Translations under genes and position numbers: made by a program
The notes under the pieces: model-generated
What the model was told of the DNA's origin: nothing
The model's input: only the letters and a program-made list of their open reading frames with translations
Databases searched by the model: none
Shown here: one piece after another, positions 34,539 through 43,143 of the stretch
Position numbering within the stretch: position 1 is the first letter of the stretch
Layout: each line of letters opens with the position of its first letter
DNA from: Acidovorax sp. A79
GTDB taxonomy: Bacteria > Pseudomonadota > Gammaproteobacteria > Burkholderiales > Burkholderiaceae_C
Direction of reading: 5' to 3'
Length of the DNA: 64,000 bases
Assembly (NCBI RefSeq): GCF_041154505.1
Contig: NZ_AP028672.1
Location: 3,140,501-3,204,500 of the forward strand

Positions 34539-35771
34539 TCACGGCCCCTCGCAACCCTGGCGGCCATCGGCCCGGGCGCGCCACAGCGGCGGTCCGATGC
34601 GCCACAGCAGCACGGCGAAGGCCGCGCACCAGCCCGCGCCGGCCCCCGCCAGCCACAGCGGCCCGCCGCCCGCCCACGCGGCGCCCGCGCGCACGGCGGT
34701 CGCCAGCAGCAGCAGGCCGGCGGCCCAGGGAATCCAGCGGCTGGTATCGGGCGGCAGCCCGCAGTGCGCCCGCCCGGCAATGGCGATCACCATGAAGATG
34801 TTCAGGCCCACCGCGCCCATTGTGATCAGGTGCCGCCCCGCGCCCGTGCCGCCGCCCGCGCCCAGGTGCGACAGCCCCAGCGCGCCATAGCCCAGCGCCA
34901 TGCAGGCATACACCGCGTAGAGCAGAAGTGGCGTGCGCCGCAGCAGCGCCCGGCCCACATGCCAGTCGCCCATCAGGTGGAACACCGAGGCACTGGCCGC
35001 CAGCGCCAGCCAGCCCGCGAGGTGACTGCCTGGCCGGGCGAACTCGGCCAGCGTGTATAGCGCGATGCACAGCGCCGCCAGATGGCGCCGTGGCGGACGC
35101 GCCACGTAGGGTGGCGCGCCGGGCGTGGCCTGTTCGATGGCGCGGTTCACGATGCGCATGGAGATGCGGCTCATGGCCGCCACGATGAGCAGCATCAGCA
35201 GCCCCAGTGCCACAAGCAGCCAGCGCAGGGCCGGCAGGCCCCGCAGCGCATCGGCATAGAAGCCCGCCACGGCGGTCGCCAGCGCGGGCAGCGCCCACCA
35301 GAACGCCACATGGCGCCGGCCGGCCGGTGACCACAGGGGCCGCGCCAGCATGGCCGCCAGCCCCAGCAGCAGCCCGCCGTGCGCCAGCGCCGCCAGCCAC
35401 AGCGCCGGCGCACCGGCCGCGCCGGAGCCCCAGAAACCGATGCGCCCCAGCATCCACAGCGCCGCCAGCGCACGCAGCTGCCCGCGCGTGGCACCCCTCT
35501 GGCCCGTGAATTCAGGCATGGCGGTGAGCGCGAACCCCCCCACGGCGGCCAGCGCGAAGCCGAAGACCAGTTCATGCACGTGCCAGGCCACCGCGCCGCC
35601 GGCCACGGCCGGAGGCGGCAGGCCGGCGCCCAGCACGGCGCTCCACCACGCCAGCAGCGTGACGGCCGAGCCCATGGCCAGCAGGAAGAAGGGCCGCATC
35701 TCGCACATCCACACCGGATGGGCCGCATGCCACGGCGCGGGCCGTGGCGTATCCGCAGGCCTGCTCAGCAT
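34539..35771 (-). CDS. nnrS: NnrS family haem-copper membrane protein
   Basis: A 410-residue integral-membrane protein with about 12 spans. NnrS features are present: HPVWMCEMRPFFLLAMGSA near the start, WHVHELVFGFALAAVGGFAL (conserved His pair), FHLMGDWHVGRALLRRTPL, and GRHLITMGAVGLNIFMVIAIAGRAHCG. NnrS proteins carry haem and copper and help cells withstand nitrosative stress. ATG 35771 overlaps the ATPase stop by 7 bp (ATGCTGA), so it is the last gene of the TonB/ABC operon. An in-frame GTG at 35783 is possible. Confidence 0.87.
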   Translation of the reverse strand: MLSRPADTPRPAPWHAAHPVWMCEMRPFFLLAMGSAVTLLAWWSAVLGAGLPPPAVAGGAVAWHVHELVFGFALAAVGGFALTAMPEFTGQRGATRGQLRALAALWMLGRIGFWGSGAAGAPALWLAALAHGGLLLGLAAMLARPLWSPAGRRHVAFWWALPALATAVAGFYADALRGLPALRWLLVALGLLMLLIVAAMSRISMRIVNRAIEQATPGAPPYVARPPRRHLAALCIALYTLAEFARPGSHLAGWLALAASASVFHLMGDWHVGRALLRRTPLLLYAVYACMALGYGALGLSHLGAGGGTGAGRHLITMGAVGLNIFMVIAIAGRAHCGLPPDTSRWIPWAAGLLLLATAVRAGAAWAGGGPLWLAGAGAGWCAAFAVLLWRIGPPLWRARADGRQGCEGP

Positions 35772-36616
35772 CGCGATGCCCACGGTCCAGGGTGAGGGGT
35801 GTGCGATCCTGGCGCCAACGGCTGCCAGCGGCCCTCGCCCGTGGCGTTCTCCGGCGCCGCGGTGCCGGCGTCGCCGGGCAGGCCGAATGCCGCGCGCACC
35901 CCGGGGTGCTGCCGCAGCTCGGCGATGCAGCGGTACACCAGCGCGTCACCGCGCGCCAGCGCCGCGCCCGGCGGCTCGTAGCGCGCCACGATGCGCCCGG
36001 GCGCGGCAGCCATGACCAGCACCGTGTCCGCCAGGCGCACGGCTTCCATCAGGTCGTGTGTGATCAGCAGCACGGCCATGCCCTGTGCGGCCTGGCGCGC
36101 GAGCAGCAGCTGGTGCAACTGGCCGCGCAGGCCCACGTCGAGTGCGCCGAACGGCTCGTCCATCAGCAGCAGGTCGGGCTGCAGCACCAGCGCGCGGGCC
36201 AGGGCCGCGCGGCTTTGCATGCCGCCTGAGAGCTCGGCGGGGAACTGCGCCAGCACCGACGCCGCCAGGCCCAGCGCCAGCGCGGCCTCCCTGGCGCGGC
36301 GGTGGCGCTCGGAGCGGGCCACGCCCTGCGCCTTCAGACCCAGGGCGATGTTGTCCAGCGTGCTCATCCAGGGCAGCAGGCGCGGCTGCTGGAACATCAG
36401 CGCGGTGTGCGCGAAGCCGTGGCGGATACGGCCCTGCTGGTGCGCCAGCAGCCCGGCGCACAGGTGCAGCAGCGTGGTCTTGCCACAGCCCGATGGGCCC
36501 ACCAGCGCGACGATGCGGCCAGCCGGCACGTCGAGGTCGATCCCTTCCAGCACCGGGGCGGGGCCGTAGGCATGGCGCAACCCGCGCACCTGCAGGTTGG
36601 ATGGGCACGCGCTCAT
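35765..36616 (-). CDS. ABC transporter ATP-binding protein (NitT/TauT type)
   Basis: A 283-residue ATPase of the nitrate/sulfonate/taurine group. Walker A is GPSGCGKTT, the signature LSGGMQSRAALARAL, Walker B LLLMDEPFGALD, H-loop LITHDLMEAVRLAD, as in SsuB/TauB. About 45 residues beyond the ABC domain form a tail with low complexity (GTAAPENATGEG). Overlaps the permease upstream and NnrS downstream, giving an uninterrupted transcription unit. Confidence 0.9.
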   Translation of the reverse strand: MSACPSNLQVRGLRHAYGPAPVLEGIDLDVPAGRIVALVGPSGCGKTTLLHLCAGLLAHQQGRIRHGFAHTALMFQQPRLLPWMSTLDNIALGLKAQGVARSERHRRAREAALALGLAASVLAQFPAELSGGMQSRAALARALVLQPDLLLMDEPFGALDVGLRGQLHQLLLARQAAQGMAVLLITHDLMEAVRLADTVLVMAAAPGRIVARYEPPGAALARGDALVYRCIAELRQHPGVRAAFGLPGDAGTAAPENATGEGRWQPLAPGSHTPHPGPWASRC

Positions 36617-37404
36617 GCGCCGGCTCCCCGCCAGCGCTCCAGCTCGCGCTTGAAAGGCTCCAGCAGCGCATATTCCAGCACCAGCAGGCTGCCCACCACG
36701 GCACAGATCCAGGCGAGCGAGCCGCTCGTGTCCAGGTGCGAACGCGTGACGGCCAGCGCCGCGCCCACGCCGTCGCTCGTGGCGAGCAGTTCGGCCATCA
36801 CCGCCACCTTCCACGAGGAGCCCAGGGCCGTGATCCAGGCCGGGAACAGGTAGGCCGCCACGTGCGGCAGATACAGGTCGAGGATGCGCATGCGCCAGGG
36901 CAGGCGGTAGGCGCGCGCCATGTCCCGGAGGTGGTGGTCCAGGGTGCGCGTGCCCTGCAGCGCGCCGGTGAAGACCACCGGCAGGCAGGCCACGAAGACG
37001 GTGAACACCGGTGTGCCGTCGCCCGCCCCGAACCAGAGCATGGCCAGCACCAGCCAGGCGATGGGCGGCATGCCCAGCAGCAGCGTGACCCAGGGGCGCG
37101 CCATCATCGAAGCCGTCATCGACAGGCCCGCCAGCAGCCCCAGCGCGCTGCCCACGCCTGCCGCGAGCACGAGCCCCAGCAGCGCGCGGCGCGCGGTGGC
37201 GGCCAGCTCCGGCCAGGCCGCGCCCGACTGCGCCAGGCCCCGCAGCGCGGTGAAGGTGGTGAGCGGGTCGGGCAGGATCAGCGGGCCGTAGAGGCCCGCG
37301 CCCAGGTCCCACAGCGCAAGGAACAGCAGCAGGCTGGCCAGTGCCCCCCAGCCGCTCCACAGATAGGCGGGCGCGCCCCGCAGCAGGCGCCAGACCAGGC
37401 GCAT
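36613..37404 (-). CDS. ABC transporter permease (NitT/TauT type)
   Basis: A 263-residue permease with about six spans. The EAA-type loop is GTRTLDHHLRDMARAYRLPWRMRILDLYLPHVAAYLFPAWITALGSSWKVAVMAELL, close to the SsuC/TauC pattern. It overlaps the ATPase gene by 4 bp. With the ATPase and the binding protein at 37878-38975 it forms a complete importer. Confidence 0.9.
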   Translation of the reverse strand: MRLVWRLLRGAPAYLWSGWGALASLLLFLALWDLGAGLYGPLILPDPLTTFTALRGLAQSGAAWPELAATARRALLGLVLAAGVGSALGLLAGLSMTASMMARPWVTLLLGMPPIAWLVLAMLWFGAGDGTPVFTVFVACLPVVFTGALQGTRTLDHHLRDMARAYRLPWRMRILDLYLPHVAAYLFPAWITALGSSWKVAVMAELLATSDGVGAALAVTRSHLDTSGSLAWICAVVGSLLVLEYALLEPFKRELERWRGAGA

Positions 37405-37443
37405 CTCAGCCCGGCCCCCGGCCGGAACAACGTGCGGGACAGC

Positions 37444-37896
37444 TCATGGGCGGGCGGGCGATGGGGCGGCGCAAGCAAGGCAAACTTCGGTCAGCTGCAG
37501 CACCACGGGCTCCTGCAGCGTGCGGGCGAAGTGCCGGTGGCCGGCGTCTTCCGAGAACACGCTGCCGGGCGGCATCGGCTTGAGCATGGCCGCGTCGAAG
37601 CGGTCGCCAAAGCCCAGCAGCAGCGTGCCGCTGACCACGGTGACGAGGCGGTAGCCGCGTTCATGGCCATGGGGGGGCAGGTCGGTGCCGGCGGCGATGC
37701 GCACGCGGCGCGTCACCACGTGGTGCGCGGCGTCGGCGTGCACGTCCACACGTTGGGTGGCCTTGCCCTCCTGCCAGGTAATCTGTTCGGGCGTGAGGGT
37801 GAACGCACCGCCGTCGCCGCCACCGGCGGCGAGGACGGGCAGCGCCATGGTGCCCAGCAGGGCGGCGAGCAGTGGAATCAGGCGATGGCTTGGCAT
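37444..37896 (-). CDS. Exported cupin-fold protein
   Basis: A 150-residue protein with a signal peptide (residues 1-23, ending VLAAG). The single cupin barrel shows TDLPPHGHERGYRLVTVVSGTLLLGFGD, in which the HxH..(x)n..Y/V pattern supplies metal ligands (HGH), and a later AGHRHFART. It overlaps the binding-protein gene upstream by 19 bp. A periplasmic metal-binding or anion-binding role within the importer operon is an inference; the wider family (exported cupins with Mg/Fe/Ni) includes enzymes. Confidence 0.75.
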   Translation of the reverse strand: MPSHRLIPLLAALLGTMALPVLAAGGGDGGAFTLTPEQITWQEGKATQRVDVHADAAHHVVTRRVRIAAGTDLPPHGHERGYRLVTVVSGTLLLGFGDRFDAAMLKPMPPGSVFSEDAGHRHFARTLQEPVVLQLTEVCLACAAPSPARP

Positions 37897-38975
37897 GGAG
37901 ATCCTTGAAACGAAGAGGTGCCGCCGTGGCGGGACGCGGGGGCCCCGGGCGGCGGCATGTGGATGAAGCCGGCGTCGGGCAGCTTGCCGCCCAGCAGCGC
38001 GGGATCGCGTGCGAACAGCTGGCCGAAGAAGAAGCCGATGTCGTCCCGCGCCGCATGGGCCGGCACGGCGTCGAGCTGGCTCGTGGCCAGGGCGTCGGCG
38101 ACGGCCTCGGGCGTGAGCAAATCGATGCGCGCCGCCACCAGACGGCCGCAGTCAAGCGGGTTCGCGCGGCACCATGCGGCCGAACGCGCGTAGGCGTGCG
38201 CCACGGCCGCCAGCACGGCGGGCTGCCCGCGCACCATGCCCACGGCGGCGATGCCGGCCTGCGGCAGGCGTGGCGCGCGCTGGAACACCCGCCCCCATTC
38301 CTGCTGAAGATCGGCGCCGCGGTGCAGTGCGGGCGCCACGAGGCCGGCGGGAAACGACTGCGTCTTGCGCAGCGCCATCGACACCGCGGGCTCGGACAGC
38401 AGTGCGTGCGCAACGCGGCGCGTGATGAGCAATTGCATGGCCTCCATGGGCGTGGGCACGTAGCGCGCGCGGAAATCGCGGCGCAGGTCCAGGCCCTGCC
38501 TGGCGGCCAGCAGCTGCAGCATCAGGTCGGGCATGTCGCCACGGAACGGCACGGCGATCTCTTCACCGCGAAAGTCCGCAAGCGCCTTGCGCCCGACGTC
38601 GCGCGTGACGATCCACAGCGCGCCCCAGGTAGCGATGTTGAGCAGCGTCACGCCCGCGCCGCGGTTGTAGAGGTTGGCCGCCACGTTGCTGGGCATCGCC
38701 AGCACGTCGGCCTGGTGGCCCAGGGCCATCACGCGCAACTGGTCGGGATCGCGCCAGGGGGTGAAGGTGGTGCGCTCGGCGATGCCGTTCAGCGCGCCGG
38801 TCTCGGCCATGTGGATGAGCGGCGCGGACACGATGGCGGGCGGGCCCGCCAGGGCAATCCGCGGCAGCCGCCCCGCGGGCGACGGGTCGGCGGCGCGCGC
38901 ATGTCCGCCCAGGGCGAGCGCGCAGCTTGCGGCCAGCATCTGGCGGCGGCGAAGTCCGTTCCAGTGGAGTGTCAT
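37878..38975 (-). CDS. ABC transporter substrate-binding protein (NitT/TauT type)
   Basis: A 365-residue binding protein; signal peptide residues 1-29 (LRRRQMLAASCALALGGHARAA). The mature part has the NMT1/SsuA-type order: LPRIALAGPPAIVSAPLIHMAETGAL, then HQADVLAMPSNVAANLYNRGAGVTLLNIATWGALWIV. The C-terminus ends in a low-complexity stretch rich in Pro and Gly. It is 14 bp downstream of the TonB receptor gene and overlaps the cupin gene, so outer-membrane and inner-membrane transport are in one operon. Confidence 0.85.
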   Translation of the reverse strand: MTLHWNGLRRRQMLAASCALALGGHARAADPSPAGRLPRIALAGPPAIVSAPLIHMAETGALNGIAERTTFTPWRDPDQLRVMALGHQADVLAMPSNVAANLYNRGAGVTLLNIATWGALWIVTRDVGRKALADFRGEEIAVPFRGDMPDLMLQLLAARQGLDLRRDFRARYVPTPMEAMQLLITRRVAHALLSEPAVSMALRKTQSFPAGLVAPALHRGADLQQEWGRVFQRAPRLPQAGIAAVGMVRGQPAVLAAVAHAYARSAAWCRANPLDCGRLVAARIDLLTPEAVADALATSQLDAVPAHAARDDIGFFFGQLFARDPALLGGKLPDAGFIHMPPPGAPASRHGGTSSFQGSPCQAIA

Positions 38976-38989
38976 GCGGCGGCCTCCGG

Positions 38990-41125
38990 TCAGAACTGGT
39001 AGCTCATGCCGGCCGCCACACTGCGGCCCAGGCCGGGCAGGTAGCCCGGCTGGGCGGCGGTGGCGCGGTTGCGGACGGCGTAGCTGCTGGCGTAGCGGCG
39101 GTCGGTCACGTTCTCGGCCTGCAGATAGGCGGTCCAGGGGCCGTTGCGCCATTCGAGCTTCACGCCCAGCAGCGCGTAGGCGTCCTGCTCGGCGCCGGCG
39201 GTGTTGGCGTGGTCGGTGGGTGTGCTGGTGGGCATCCAGCGCAGGTTGGGGCCCAGGCGCCAGTCGCCCACGCGCCACAGCACCTCGGCGTTGAGCAGGT
39301 GGCGTGGCACGCCGGCGATCCGCTTGCCCGCGTATTCACCGCCCTTGAAGCGCAGGTCGCTGTAGGTCCAGGAACCGCGCCAGTCCAGAGCGCCCGTGGC
39401 CAGGGGCCAGCTGCCCGACAGGCCTGCTTCCACCCCCTGGTGGCGGGTACCGCCCGCGTAGTTGTAGGTGCCCACCTTGATGCCGTTGGCGTCGGTGGTG
39501 CTGATGAGTTCGCCGGCCACCTGGCTGCGGTAGACGGCGGCGGTCCATTGCACGGCGCCCGTGCCGTCGCCCCAACGGCCCTGGCCGCCCATCTCAGTCG
39601 TGGTGGCGCGCTGCATGGACAGGCGGATCAGTTCGCTGCTGGCCGTGGCCGGGCTGTTGGGGGCCACGGTGGCGCCCAGGATCTCCCAGAAGGTTGGCGC
39701 CTCGTGGCTGCGGCTCAGGTTGGCCCACCAGCGCGTCGCGGGTGTGAGGTTCCAGTTCACACCCACCTTGGGCGTGGCAAAGGTCCATTGCTGGTCCAGC
39801 CCCGCGCCCGCGGTGCGGCTGGCCGCGTCGCGCGACTGGCGGCTCCACTGCAGATGGCCCACCAGCGTCCACTGGGGCGCCACGCGCCAGTCGGCCCCGG
39901 CCAGGGCCTGCAGGTTGTTGGCGGTGAGGTCATAGGCGCCAAAGCGCTGCAGGCGCGTGCCGTTGGCGGGGCTGGTGGCGAACAGGTCGCGCTCCATGCT
40001 GCTGCGCGACCACGCCAAGGCCGTGCGCCAGCCCAGCGGGCCGGCCTCGCCCGCGGGGCGACCGCTGGCCTGCCATTGCGCGCCGGTGGTGCGGGTGCCG
40101 CTCACTGTGTAGTGGGTCTGGTTGTTGAACAGATCCTCCGTGTCCTGCCAGTACACGCCGACCTCCTGGCGGAGGGCTTCGCTGCCCCAGCGCGAACGGT
40201 TGGCCAGGCGCCATTGCGTGGCCTCGCGGCGCGGGTCGCGCTTGTAGACGTTCAGAAGCTGGTCCTGCGGCGTGGCGCCATCGCCCATCACGCCGCGCGG
40301 GTTCGAGGCGATGCGGTCCTTGGGGATCACGGTGGGGATCTGGAAGGCAAGGTCCGTCCAGCTGAAATAGGTGCGGTTCTCGAAACCCCCATCGCCCAGG
40401 AACCCGATGTTGGCGTGCACCGCGTCGCGCTGCGAGGCGGAATGGCGGCGGTAGCCGTCGAAGCGGTCGCCGCTGACGCTCAGGCGCGCGTCCCATTGTT
40501 CGCCGCGCGTGCCCACGGCGGCCTGCAGCCCCTGGCGGCCGAAGCTGCCCGCCTCGGCGCGCACCTGGCCGCGTCCGTCGACCCCGGTGAGCGACTGGAA
40601 GTCCAACTCGCCGCCCAGGGTGGTGGCGCCGGGCGAGAGCGTGTTCGCGCCGCGCCGAACGCTCACCAACGCCGCGTTGCGTGGCTCGACCAGCCCGATG
40701 ATGAAGGAGCCGTCGGCTTCGTTGAGCGGCAGGCCGTCCTGCAGCAGCAGCACGCCGCGGTTGACCGGGTTGCTCTGGATGCCCGAGCCCCGGATCGACA
40801 GGCGCGGCTGGTCCGTGCCCCCAAAGAAGTCCTGGATCACGATGCCCGGCTGGTAGTCGAGCGCATCGCGCAGCGTGGCCAGGCGGGTTTCCTTCTGCGG
40901 TTCGACTAGGTGGGTGCCGCCGGGCACGCGTGCCAGGCGCTGACGCTCGGCCGCCACCGAGGCCCGCACGGGCGAGGTGTCCGCCTCGCTCCCGGCACGC
41001 ACCGTCACGGTCGGCAGCGCGGCGGCTTGCGGGGTGTCGGATTGGGCCATTGCGGCCGGTATCGGGAAGGCGCCAGCAAGGGCGATGGCCAGGAGTGGAC
41101 GGCGGAAGGTGCGATGGGATGACAT
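38990..41125 (-). CDS. TonB-dependent outer-membrane receptor
   Basis: A 711-residue receptor. Signal peptide residues 1-27 (AGAFPIPAAMAQS), then an N-terminal plug with DALDYQPGIVIQDFFGGTDQPRLSIRGSGIQSNPVNRGVLLLQDGLPLNEADGSF (plug residues about 85-140), then a 22-strand barrel ending in GMSYQF with the C-terminal Phe needed for assembly. It transports a ligand too large or scarce for porins; siderophores, haem, copper chelates or cobalamin are typical. No cobalamin riboswitch and no convincing Fur box were seen. First gene of the TonB-ABC-cupin-NnrS operon. Confidence 0.9.
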   Translation of the reverse strand: MSSHRTFRRPLLAIALAGAFPIPAAMAQSDTPQAAALPTVTVRAGSEADTSPVRASVAAERQRLARVPGGTHLVEPQKETRLATLRDALDYQPGIVIQDFFGGTDQPRLSIRGSGIQSNPVNRGVLLLQDGLPLNEADGSFIIGLVEPRNAALVSVRRGANTLSPGATTLGGELDFQSLTGVDGRGQVRAEAGSFGRQGLQAAVGTRGEQWDARLSVSGDRFDGYRRHSASQRDAVHANIGFLGDGGFENRTYFSWTDLAFQIPTVIPKDRIASNPRGVMGDGATPQDQLLNVYKRDPRREATQWRLANRSRWGSEALRQEVGVYWQDTEDLFNNQTHYTVSGTRTTGAQWQASGRPAGEAGPLGWRTALAWSRSSMERDLFATSPANGTRLQRFGAYDLTANNLQALAGADWRVAPQWTLVGHLQWSRQSRDAASRTAGAGLDQQWTFATPKVGVNWNLTPATRWWANLSRSHEAPTFWEILGATVAPNSPATASSELIRLSMQRATTTEMGGQGRWGDGTGAVQWTAAVYRSQVAGELISTTDANGIKVGTYNYAGGTRHQGVEAGLSGSWPLATGALDWRGSWTYSDLRFKGGEYAGKRIAGVPRHLLNAEVLWRVGDWRLGPNLRWMPTSTPTDHANTAGAEQDAYALLGVKLEWRNGPWTAYLQAENVTDRRYASSYAVRNRATAAQPGYLPGLGRSVAAGMSYQF

Positions 41126-41196
41126 GGCGGGCCAGGAGGAAATGAATGAGATCTATTCGTATTTGTGGAGAATGCATGCTCAAAGAGGAATATGAA

Positions 41197-41940
41197 ATGA
41201 CTTTTATCAACGGTGCCCCGGTCCAGCGGGAGGATGCGGTGGCCTCCAGCCCGTGTGGTGCGTTGCAAGAGCTGCTGGCCGCCACGCGCCTGCTCGCAGG
41301 CATGCCGCGCGAGGTACTGGCGGCCCTGGGCGGCGACGCCGTGCGCTGGCGCCACGCCGATGGCGACACACTGTTCTTTGAAGGCGACGAGGCCCGCCAC
41401 TGCCTGCTGGTCGCCCAGGGGGCCGTGGAAGTGCTGCGCTATGACGCAGCGGGCGACGAGCGCATGCTGCACTGCTTCGAGGTCGGCCAGCTGGTGGCCG
41501 AGGCGGCGATGTTCATGCCCCACGGCCTGTACCCGATGACGGCGCGCGCGCGAGGCGGCACACAGGTCTGGCGCATTTCCCGGCGGGCATTGCGCGGCGC
41601 CTGCGAACGGCATCCCGCGCTGGCGCTGCGGCTGCTGGAGTCGCTGAGCCTGCGCCTTTACCAGCGGGTGAACGAGGTGGACTGGCTCACCAGCAGCAAT
41701 GCCCCGCAGCGCCTGGCCGCCTATCTGGTGTCGCAGGCCGAGCGGCAGGGCCTGGACATCCAGCTGCCGACCAGCCAGCGCCACCTGGCGGCCCATCTGG
41801 GCATCCGCGCCGAAACGCTCAACCGCATCCTGGCCGAATGGCAGGGCAAGGGCTGGATCCGTGGCGGGCGCCGCCTCTGGTGCCTGCAGGACGTCGCCCC
41901 GCTGCGCGCGCTCGCGGCCCCCGCCGCCCGTGCGTTCTGA
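41197..41940 (+). CDS. Crp/Fnr-family regulator (Dnr-like)
   Basis: A 247-residue regulator: cyclic-nucleotide-like barrel (residues 20-130, with DGDTLFFEGDEARHCLLVAQGAVEVLRYD) and a C-terminal winged helix (RHLAAHLGIRAETLNRILAEW). The FMPHGLYPMTARA segment resembles Dnr/NarR-type NO-sensing regulators. Several starts are possible: 41146 (AGGAGGA 5 bp upstream; would add a CGEC pair), 41176 and 41197 (AAGAGG upstream). 41197 is preferred because 41146 would leave only 20 bp between divergent genes. Likely controls the TonB/NnrS operon. Confidence 0.82.
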   Translation: MTFINGAPVQREDAVASSPCGALQELLAATRLLAGMPREVLAALGGDAVRWRHADGDTLFFEGDEARHCLLVAQGAVEVLRYDAAGDERMLHCFEVGQLVAEAAMFMPHGLYPMTARARGGTQVWRISRRALRGACERHPALALRLLESLSLRLYQRVNEVDWLTSSNAPQRLAAYLVSQAERQGLDIQLPTSQRHLAAHLGIRAETLNRILAEWQGKGWIRGGRRLWCLQDVAPLRALAAPAARAF

Positions 41941-42023
41941 TTCTCGGCCCTGCCCTGCGGCGGGCCTGCGGTGCGCGGGCGCTGGCCCGTTTTCCGATGA
42001 AGGCACGGGCTCCCCAGGGAGGG

Positions 42024-42055
42024 GCGCGGCGCCACGCGCGAGGCGCCGCGCGTTT
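42024..42055 (+). terminator. Candidate terminator hairpin after the Crp/Fnr gene
   Basis: A perfect 10-bp stem, GCGCGGCGCC / GGCGCCGCGC, with an 8-nt loop; only three T residues follow, so its strength is uncertain. Confidence 0.45.
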
Positions 42056-42171
42056 CCCCTTGTGTTCCCGCGCAGGGCGCCCGGGGAGCGCGAACAGGTT
42101 CTTACACGGGCCCACGGTACACTTTGCGCCTTCTGAAACCCGTTCCCGAGCGTCTTTTCCACCCCTCATTC

Positions 42172-42939
42172 ATGGCCCTTACGACGGCGGCGCAGTCCCG
42201 CACCAGCTTTGACCTCAAGAGCGCCTCTTTGCCCGTGGTGGCCGTGGTGCTCAAGACCACCGACGCCGCGCTGTTTGCCGCCGACCTGGCCGAGCGCGTG
42301 GCCGACGCCCCGGGCTTCTTCGACAATGATCCGGTGCTGATCGATCTGGCCCCTGTGCGCGAAGCCCAGGAACCCATCGATTTCGCGGCCATCACGGCCT
42401 TGCTGCGCAGCCACAGCACCCTGCCCGTGGCGGTCCGCGGCGGCAGCCCTGCCCAGATGGATGCCGCGCGCGCGGCCGGGCTGGCCGCGGCGCCCGATGC
42501 ACCGCCCGTTCGCGCCGAGGCCCCTGCCACCCCGGTGCAGGAAGTGGTGCGCGAGGTGATCCGCGAGGTCGAGGTCGAAGTGGTGCGCGAAGTGCCCATG
42601 CCGGGCCCCGGCACCGTGGTGGTGGACAAGCCCCTGCGCTCGGGCCAGCAGGTGTATGCCCGTGGCGCCGACCTGGTGGTGATGGCCGTGGTGAGCTTTG
42701 GCGCCGAGGTGATCGCCGACGGCAACATCCACGTCTATGCCCCGCTGCGCGGCCGCGCGATTGCCGGTGCGCGCGGCAACACCGAAGCGCGCATCTTTTC
42801 GACCTGCCTGGAGCCCCAGCTGGTGTCCATCGCGGGCATCTACCGCACCACCGAGACCGAGTTGCCCGCCGATGTGCGCGGCAAGCCGGCCCAGGTCCGG
42901 CTCGACGGCGAGAAGCTCATCATCGAAGCTCTCAAGTGA
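42172..42939 (+). CDS. minC: Septum site-determining protein MinC
   Basis: A 255-residue FtsZ assembly inhibitor that, with MinD, blocks division at the poles. N-terminal MinC_N domain (SFDLKSASLPVVAVVLKTTDAALFAADLAERV) and C-terminal beta-helix (GQQVYARGADLVVMAVVSFGAEVIADGNIHVYAPLRGRAIAGARGN) are both standard. The linker between them is a Glu/Arg/Val repeat (VVREVIREVEVEVVREV, about residues 124-140), an unusual charged spacer. First gene of minCDE; a family-2 repeat separates it from minD. Confidence 0.95.
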   Translation: MALTTAAQSRTSFDLKSASLPVVAVVLKTTDAALFAADLAERVADAPGFFDNDPVLIDLAPVREAQEPIDFAAITALLRSHSTLPVAVRGGSPAQMDAARAAGLAAAPDAPPVRAEAPATPVQEVVREVIREVEVEVVREVPMPGPGTVVVDKPLRSGQQVYARGADLVVMAVVSFGAEVIADGNIHVYAPLRGRAIAGARGNTEARIFSTCLEPQLVSIAGIYRTTETELPADVRGKPAQVRLDGEKLIIEALK

Positions 42940-42941
42940 AA

Positions 42942-43053
42942 CACCCCCCTATGTCGCTTCGCTCCTTCCCCCCGCTCTCGCAGCGCTGCGCGCAGCGGGC
43001 AGGGGGACGCTCCCAGCGCGGCGGGGCGGCCCTTGCGCGGGAGCCCTGGTGTG
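42942..43053 (-). repeat. Dispersed GC-rich repeat, family 2, copy 2
   Basis: Reads on the minus strand as CCACACCAGGGC...GCAAGGGCCGCCCCGC...GAGCGTCCCCCT...GAGAGCGGGGGGAAGGAGCGAAGCG...AGGGGGG. It has the same block order as copy 1 (5935-6042), including the AAGG-hairpin-AGGGGG end, and lies in the minC-minD gap. Confidence 0.65.
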
Positions 43054-43143
43054 GGCCACGCCCGTGTCAAGCGTCGCCCCGGTGCATGCACCACGAAAAT
43101 TGATACTTCATTCATCATCCAACCCCTCAAGAGACCCCAACAC

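Noticed and set aside
41126-41196. A possible Fur box upstream of the TonB receptor
   Set aside because: Only partial A/T-rich similarity (AATGAGATCTATTCG); it does not match the 19-bp Fur consensus well enough.
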